NCBI RefSeq assembly: GCF_042477335.2 | Contig: NC_091251.1 | Span: 31,822,501-31,886,500 of the forward strand | Direction of reading: 5' to 3' | DNA length: 64,000 nt | From: Ovis canadensis | Taxonomy: Eukaryota > Chordata > Mammalia > Artiodactyla > Bovidae | In this document: piece by piece, positions 57,727 through 64,000 of the stretch | Layout of the letters: every line of letters starts with the position of its first letter | Numbering within the stretch: the stretch's first letter is position 1 | Notes under the pieces: model-generated | What the model was told of the DNA's origin: nothing | Databases searched by the model: none | The model's input: only the letters and a program-made list of their open reading frames with translations | Made by a program: the position numbers and the translations under genes

Positions 57727-58171
57727 TAAGAGAAACCCAAGTAAGACAGTAGGTGTTGTGAAAGGGCATCAGAGGGCAGACACACTGAAACCATACTCAC
57801 AGAAAACTAGCCAATCTGATCACACGGACCACAGCCTTGTCTAACTCAGTGAAACTAAGCCGTGCCATGTAGGGCCACCCAAGACAGGCGGGTCATGGTG
57901 GAGAGGTCTGACAATGTCCACTGGAGAAGGGAATGGCAAACCACTTCAGTATTCTTGCCTTGAGAACCCCATGAATAGTATGAAAAAGCAAAATGACAGG
58001 ATACTGAAAGAGAAACTCCCCAGGTCATTAGGTGCCCAATATGCTACTGGAGATCAGTGGAGAAATAACTCCAGAAAGAATGAAGGGATGGAGCCAAAGC
58101 AAAAACAATACCCAGGTGTGGATGTGACTGGTGATAGAAGCAAGGTCTGATGTTGTAAAGAGCAATATTGC

Positions 58172-58872
58172 ATAGGAACCTGGAATGTCAGGTCCATGAA
58201 CCAAGGCAAATTGGAAGTGGTCAAACAGGAGATGGTAAAAGTGAACGTCGACATCCTAGGAATAAGCGAACTAAAATGGACTGGAATTAACTCAGATGAC
58301 CATTATATCTACTACTGCGGGCAGGAATCCCTTAGAAGAAATGGAGTAGCCATCATAGTCAACAAAAGAGTCTGAAATGCAGTACTTGGATGCAAACTCA
58401 AAAACGACAGAATGATCTCTGTTCATTTCCAAGGCAAACCAACATCACAGTAATCCAAGCCTATGCCCCAGCCAGTAACGCTGAAGAAGCTGAAGTTGAA
58501 TGGTTCTATGAGGACCTACAAGACCTTTTAGAACTAACACCCAAAAAACATGTCCTTTTCATTATAGGGGACTGGAATGCAAAAGTAGGAAGTCAAGAAA
58601 CACCTGGGGTAATAGGCACATTTGGCCTTGGAATACAGAATGAAGCAGGACAAAGGCTAATAGAGTTTTGCCAAGAGAACACACTGGTCATAGCAAACAC
58701 CCTCTTCCAACAATACAAGAGATGACTCTACACATGGACATCACCAGATGGTCAACACCAAAATCAGACTGATTATATTCTTTGCAGCCAAAGATGGAGA
58801 AACTCTATACGGTCAGCAAAAACAAGACCAGGAGCTGACTGTGGCTCAGATCATGAACTCCTTATTGCCAAA
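58172..58872 (+). pseudogene. BovB endonuclease domain, disrupted
   Basis: Starts IGTWNVRSMNQGKLEVV, keeps GDWNAKVG and ends GSDHELLIAKF. TGA codons at 58373 and 58726 and a 4-base deletion near 58440 split it over several frames. Catalytic His and Asp positions in SDH appear retained. Confidence 0.85.
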
Positions 58873-58884
58873 TTCAGACTTAAA

Positions 58885-60343
58885 TTGAACAAAGTGGGGA
58901 AAACCACTAGACCATTCAGGTATGACGTAAATCAAATCCCTTATGATTATACAGTGGTAGTGAGAAATAGATTTAAGGGCCTAGATCTGATAGATAGAGT
59001 GCCTGATGAACTAAGGACGGAGGTTCGTGACATTGTACAGGAGACACGGATCAAGACCATCCCCAGGAAAAGAAATGCAAAAAAGCAAAATGGCTGTCTG
59101 GGGAGGCCTTACAAAGAGCTGTGAAAAGAAGAGAAGTGGAAAGCAAAGGAGAAAAGGAAAGATATAAGCATCTGAATTCAGAGTTCCAAAGAATTGCAAG
59201 GAGAGATAAGAAAGCCTTCTTCAGTGATCAATGCAAAGAAACAGGAAAACAACAGAATGGGAAAGACTAGAGATCTCTTCAAGAAAATTAGAGATACCAA
59301 GGGAACATTTCATGCAAAGATGGGCTCGATAAAGGACAGAAATGGTATGGACCTAACAGAAGCAGAAGATATTAAGAAGAGGTGGCAAGAATACACAGAA
59401 GAACTATACAGAAAAGATCTTCACAACCAAGATAATCATGATGGTGTGATCACTCACCTAGAGCCAGACATCCTGGAATGTGAAGTCAAGTGGGCCTTAG
59501 AAAGCATCACTACGAACAACGCTAGTGGAGGTGATGGAATTCCAGTTGAGCTATTTCAAATCCGGGAAGATGATGCTGTGAAAGTGCTGCACTCAATATG
59601 CCAGCAAATTTGGAAAATTCAGCAGTGGCCACAGGACTGGAAAAGGTCAGCTTTCATTCCAATCCCAAAGAAAGGCAACGCCAAATACCACACAACTGCA
59701 CTGATCTCACACACTAGCAAAGTAATGCTCAAAATTCTCCAAGCCAGGCTTCAGCAATACGTGAACCATGAACTTCCAGATGTTCAAGCTGGTTTTAGAA
59801 AAGGCAGAGGAACCAGAGATCAAATTGCCAACATCTGCTGGATTATGGAAAAAGCAAGAGAATTCCAGAAAAACATCTACTTCTGCTTTATTGACTATGC
59901 CAAAGCCTTTAACTGTGTGGATAACAGTAAACTGAAAAATTCTTCAAGAGATGGGAATACCAGACCACCTGACCTGCCTCTTGAGACACCTGTATGCAGG
60001 TCAGGAAGCAACAGTTAGTTAGAACTGGACATGGAACAACAGACTGGTTCCAAATAGGAAAAGGAGTACGTCTAGGTTGTATATTGTCACCCTGCTTATT
60101 TAACTTCTATGCAGAGTACATGATGAGAAACGCTGGGCTGGATGAAACACAAGCTGGAATCAAGATTGCCAGGAGAAATATCAATAACCTCAGATATGCA
60201 GATGACACCACCCTTATGGCAGAAAGTAAAGAAGAACGAAAGAGCCTCTTGATGAAAGTGAAAGAGGAGAGTGAAAAAGTTGGCTTAAAACTCAACATTC
60301 AGCAAACGAAGATCACAGTATCTGGTCCCATCACCTCATGGTA
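58885..60343 (+). pseudogene. BovB reverse transcriptase, disrupted
   Basis: Open stretches of 274 codons (59194-60018) and 116 codons (59994-60344) cover RT motifs: AGFRKGRGTRDQIANI, FIDYAKAFNCVD and LRYADDTTLMAES. The YADD catalytic Asp pair is intact; a frame disruption between about 59930 and 60020 separates the halves. The expected FDCVDH reads FNCVDN. Confidence 0.85.
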
Positions 60344-60406
60344 AATAGATGGGGAAACAGTGGACAGTGTCAGACTTTATTTTTTTGGGCTCCAAAATCA
60401 CTGTAG

Positions 60407-60911
60407 ATGGTGAACTGCAGCCATGAAATTAAAAGACGCTTGCTCCTTGGAAGAAAATCTATGACCAACCTAGACAGCATATTAAAAAACAGAGACATTA
60501 CTTTGCTGACAAAGGTCTGTCTAGTCAAGGCTATGTTTTTTCCAGTAGTCATGTATGGGTGTGAGAGTTGGACTATAAAGAAAGCTGACTGCCGAAGAAC
60601 TGATGCTTTTGAACTGTGATGTTGGGGGAGTCTTGAGAGTCTGTTGGACTGCAAGGAGATCCAACCAGTCCATCCTAAAGGAGATCAGTCCTGAATATTC
60701 ATTTGAAGGACTGATGCTGAAGCTGAAACTCCAATACTTTGGCCACCTGATGCGAAGTACTGACTCATCTGAAAAGACACTGATGCTGAGAAAGATTGAA
60801 GGCGGGAGGAGAAGGGGACGTGAGAGGATGAGGTGGTTGGATGGCACCACTGACTCAATGGACATGAGTTTGAGTGAACTCTGGGAGTTGGTGATGGACA
60901 GGGAGGCCTAA
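60407..60911 (+). pseudogene. BovB C-terminal region, disrupted
   Basis: Two overlapping open pieces (60407-60619 and 60603-60911) match the region kept at 8144 and 10848. They are separated by a TGA after AFEL (60617-60619). Confidence 0.8.
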
Positions 60912-60984
60912 CGTGCTGCAGTCCATGGGGTTGCAAAGAGTTGGACACAACTGAGTGACTGAACTTAACTGATGGATGTTCCTT

Positions 60985-61620
60985 ACTGTACGATGCTGCA
61001 ATGCCACTCCTGAGCATATATCCGGAGAATATAATTTGAAAAGATACATGCACCCCAGTGTTCACTGCAGTGCTATTTACAATAGCCAGGACATGTAAGC
61101 AACCTAAATGTCCATCCACAGATGAATGGATAAAGAGGTGGTGTACACACACAGACACACACACGAATATTACTCAGCCATAAAATAGAACGAAGTAACG
61201 CCATTTGAAGCAACATGAATGGACCTAGAGTAATATACTGAGTGAAGTAAGCCAGAGGGAGGAAGACAAATAGATTGCTTATTGTGGAATCTAAAAAATG
61301 ATACAAATGAACTTACTTACAAAACAGAGACTCACAGACATAAGAAAACAAAATTATGGTTACCAAAGGGAAAGGGGGGAAGATAAAATAGGGAGTTTGG
61401 GATTAAAATATATATACTACTATATATAAATCACCAACAAGGACCTACTATATGGCCCGGGTTACTATACTTAGTATCTTGTAATAACCTATAATGGAAG
61501 AAAATGTTAAAAAAAAAAACACACTACATATTTATATACATTTATAACAATCAGTTTGCTGTACTCCTGAAACTAACACAACATTGTAAATCAACTATTC
61601 TTCAATAAAAATTAAAAAGT
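60985..61620 (+). mobile_element. L1 3' end, right part
   Basis: Resumes where 56484 stops: CACTCCTGAGCATATATCCG, ACAATAGCCAGGACATGTAA, then 3' UTR ending TCAACTATTCTTCAATAAAA and an A-rich tail. Confidence 0.8.
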
Positions 61621-63594
61621 CAAAGTCAGGAAACATTAAAAAAAAAAAGCTTTATACAAAAATATAAATACTGTGTGTTTCCATTTCTAAGAAGTTCCAG
61701 AACAGACAAAACAATTTATGATGAAAAAGATGATGATGTGTGCTTTGGGGGTCAGGGCTGAGGCTGATGCTATCCTGGAAGTGGCCTGACGGAACTATGT
61801 GGGTGATGGGAACGTTCTGTATCTGGACAGGCACTTGGGTTAGGTATGTATATAGATTTCCCAAAACTTACCAAGTGGACTTGAAACTTCTACAGTTTCA
61901 TTGTTTGAATGAAAATCTTTACCTAAAAAAAGATAAAAAAATGTTAAATGATCGCTGTGGTAGCGTTTCAGTGACTATTTTTAGAGACCCAGGAAATGGC
62001 CTGTCCAGTTGTAATTGACAATTACCCAACTTTTAAATGTGTGCCACATATTGTGCTAATATTTTGCTTGGCATTCCTTTTTAATTAAAAACACTACCAG
62101 GGTAAGGACCATTACAAGTCTCATTTTACAGATGAGGAAAGATGAAGCTCAGGAAAGGTACCAGTATCGTATGACACCTGCCATCTCAAGCCCCGCAGAG
62201 TCCAGATTTCTGCTGATGAATAACTACCTCTGCCCCACTCAAACTTGACAGAGTAAGAGCATGGAAACTGAATCTGAATCTGCACAGTAAATATTACTGA
62301 GTTTTGGTTGAATTTTTTTGTCTCCAGACAGTGTTCTGTGTGCTGCAGCTTTCCCTGAACATTAAATCAGTTTTAAGGGAATGCAAAGAGTGCTAGAAGT
62401 TTTTAGGAAGGATCCTTTTCACCAGGCATCCTTTCTAGTCCAGGGGATTTTCAAACTATTCTTCTTCATATAAAATCATACATGGAAGCCTTTGTAAAAT
62501 ATAGCTCACAGCCATGGGGCCAGCAGCGCCACCTCTTCAGTTTCTCCAGCCCTTCCAACTCACCGCAGCATCGTCTGTCCGTCCTCGGTGACGGAGCCCA
62601 GTTAACCTTCTTCCCAAAGCTTAATGTGCTTGTAGGATGGTGGGAGGTTCACAGAGGGATGCGTGTACACTCATACCTGCACACACACACTCAGGAATAT
62701 AGTTTTATAAACAATACTTAAAAAGAATTATTCCTGTAATGTATGATGCATTTTGATACTTTATAACCAAGTTGATTTAGTGATGATTAATAGTTCAAAA
62801 CCCACCTTTTGGAAAACACTGCTGTCCACACCTGATCATCTTCCTGACATCACCAGTGAGAACTGGGGAACTTGTTGAGAATGTACTAAGGACAAGGGCT
62901 GCCTGTAAGAAAAGGATCACACAGAGAACATTGCTGCTTAGGGTTAGAACATAAATGATGAGTTATTCTGACTTTTCTTGGGAAAACAGAAATTTCTTCT
63001 CACTGAAGCTTTTCTAATAAAAGCAGAAGACTGCTAACATTTTTAATTGAGCTTCAAGGCAGACTGATGAGGTAGCAGCCAGAGATTCCCTTAATAAGCT
63101 ACTTGGCTTTGAATTTCAGTCTGCATAGTTCTCTAGCCTTAAGTTGTCTTCAAAGGAGTAATCAAGCTGTTCCTTCTCAGCCAAACCAGGAGGAAAGATC
63201 ATAAATTGAGAACGTGAGGTGGCTTTGAGATTCCAGAAGCTGCTGCTGTGAGCCCAGTGTGAATGATCACCCCTGACCCAAGAAGGCCTGCCACCAGTTG
63301 ACACGTGTTCCCAGTGCTCTCTGAACAAATCGAGAAGGCTCTTCACACACATTTTCAAATTACTGGGTCATACTGGCTTGACTGCTTGAGACTAGTATGT
63401 CACTTTAAACCAGAGGACAGACCTATAGCTCAGACTCAATGCAATGGGGAAGACAAGATAGTCAAACACCTCAACAGCAGAGGAACATGTAAGTCACAAG
63501 TCAAGATCAAAATGATTTACATTTTAGCTGGCTCCAGAATCATGGTAGAAATGAAATCAATCACAGACAGACTTAGGATTCCGGAAATGTAAAT
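61621..63594. other. intergenic, mostly unclassified
   Basis: No exon recognised. Apart from the MIR at 62035 nothing could be assigned; 62430-62830 may hold an old repeat. Confidence 0.35.
62035..62200 (-). mobile_element. MIR SINE, antisense, diverged
   Basis: GTGCCACATATTGTGCTAAT then CATTTTACAGATGAGGAAAG and GATGAAGCTCAGGAAAGGTA in reversed MIR order. Confidence 0.55.
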
Positions 63595-64000
63595 CGTTTT
63601 TAATATATTTAAAAGCACGCTGAAGTCTTGATTTATAAAAATAAATACATAATATGACAAATTTATTTATGATCCTGGGGCTCTTAGGAGGTCAAACTCT
63701 TTAACAGATGTGATGTATCACTGTAAAACATACATGATCTGTTATACACCCAGAAGCAGATTCCAGTTGTAAAAGTAAAATTCCTTCAAGGATCAGAATG
63801 AACACAGATCAGTCTTCTGCTATAGAAATCATGTCCAGAGCTGGGCAATGAGGGTGGGCCCAGGCACAGCAGCCTCTGACCAGCCAGTCTGCAGTTAAGG
63901 AGCCAGGGCAGGAAGGTGCAGCCCTCTGGCTCACAGCGCCACCCTGCAGGCCAGCCAGGCCCCTAACTGCAGAGTGACTGGCCCCCTCAAAGGCTCCATG
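63595..64000 (-). other. possible 3' UTR of a convergent gene (ADPGK by synteny)
   Basis: The block after 63595 is repeat-poor and changes from an AT-rich edge (with TTTATT at about 63660, AATAAA on the minus strand) to GC-richer sequence toward 64000, as in the end of a minus-strand 3' UTR. In human and mouse ADPGK lies downstream of BBS4 on the opposite strand (established knowledge). No coding exon is visible, so this is inference. Confidence 0.3.

Larger units (their letters stand above)
56485..60970 (+). mobile_element. BovB (RTE) LINE, near full length, defective
   Basis: About 4.5 kb, inserted in an L1 with a 14-bp target duplication of 12 matches (56471-56484 and 60971-60984). In order: 5' region (56485-57330), GC-rich tandem repeat (57333-57726), more leader, AP-like endonuclease from about 58172 (GTWNVRSM; GDWNAKVG; GSDHELLIAKF), reverse transcriptase (YADD at 60195-60206), and the 3' end. 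The polyprotein is broken by TGA at 58373-58375, a frameshift near 58440, TGA at 58726 and a frame disruption near 59940, so it cannot make its enzyme. Confidence 0.9.

Noticed and set aside
59194-60344. Reverse-transcriptase-like protein as a possible retron or new system
   Set aside because: RT motifs and context are those of a BovB retrotransposon with target duplication and broken frames.

Overview
This is mammalian nuclear DNA from a ruminant, most likely a bovine or close pecoran. It is dense in BovB (RTE) LINEs and in the SINE families Bov-tA, Bov-A2 and CHR, a combination found in ruminants. The species cannot be fixed from the sequence alone. No bacterial, viral or plasmid content was seen.

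The window holds one complete protein-coding gene, BBS4 (Bardet-Biedl syndrome 4), on the + strand. I traced 16 coding exons between 6694 and 52538. Their joined length is 1560 nt, giving 519 residues plus a stop, with every exon junction in phase and every intron GT-AG. BBS4 is a TPR-repeat subunit of the BBSome, the complex that moves membrane proteins at the cilium and centriolar satellites. A GC-rich promoter with a short 5' UTR lies at about 6350-6720, and the 3' UTR ends at about 53250 after two AATAAA signals.

Layout: 1-6350 is intergenic repeat (L1, CHR SINEs, L2, a 5'-inverted BovB, a hAT relic). 6350-6720 is promoter and exon 1. 6718-31989 is two very long introns filled with BovB, L1, SINEs, a SINE-split mariner and a probable processed pseudogene. 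31990-52538 carries exons 3-16. 53250-61620 is a large nest: an L1 split by a near-full-length BovB of about 4.5 kb that carries a GC-rich tandem repeat. 61620-63590 is mostly featureless intergenic sequence with a MIR. 63595-64000 may be the 3' UTR of a convergent minus-strand gene; ADPGK is the neighbour expected from mammalian synteny, but I saw no coding exon.

No previously undescribed gene system was found. The points worth a second look are a candidate X-box and YY1-like site at the BBS4 start, a twin-primed BovB, the near-full-length BovB with its repeat-bearing 5' region, a mariner that lost its first catalytic Asp and carries a SINE, an unidentified processed pseudogene, and an inverted L1 3' end.
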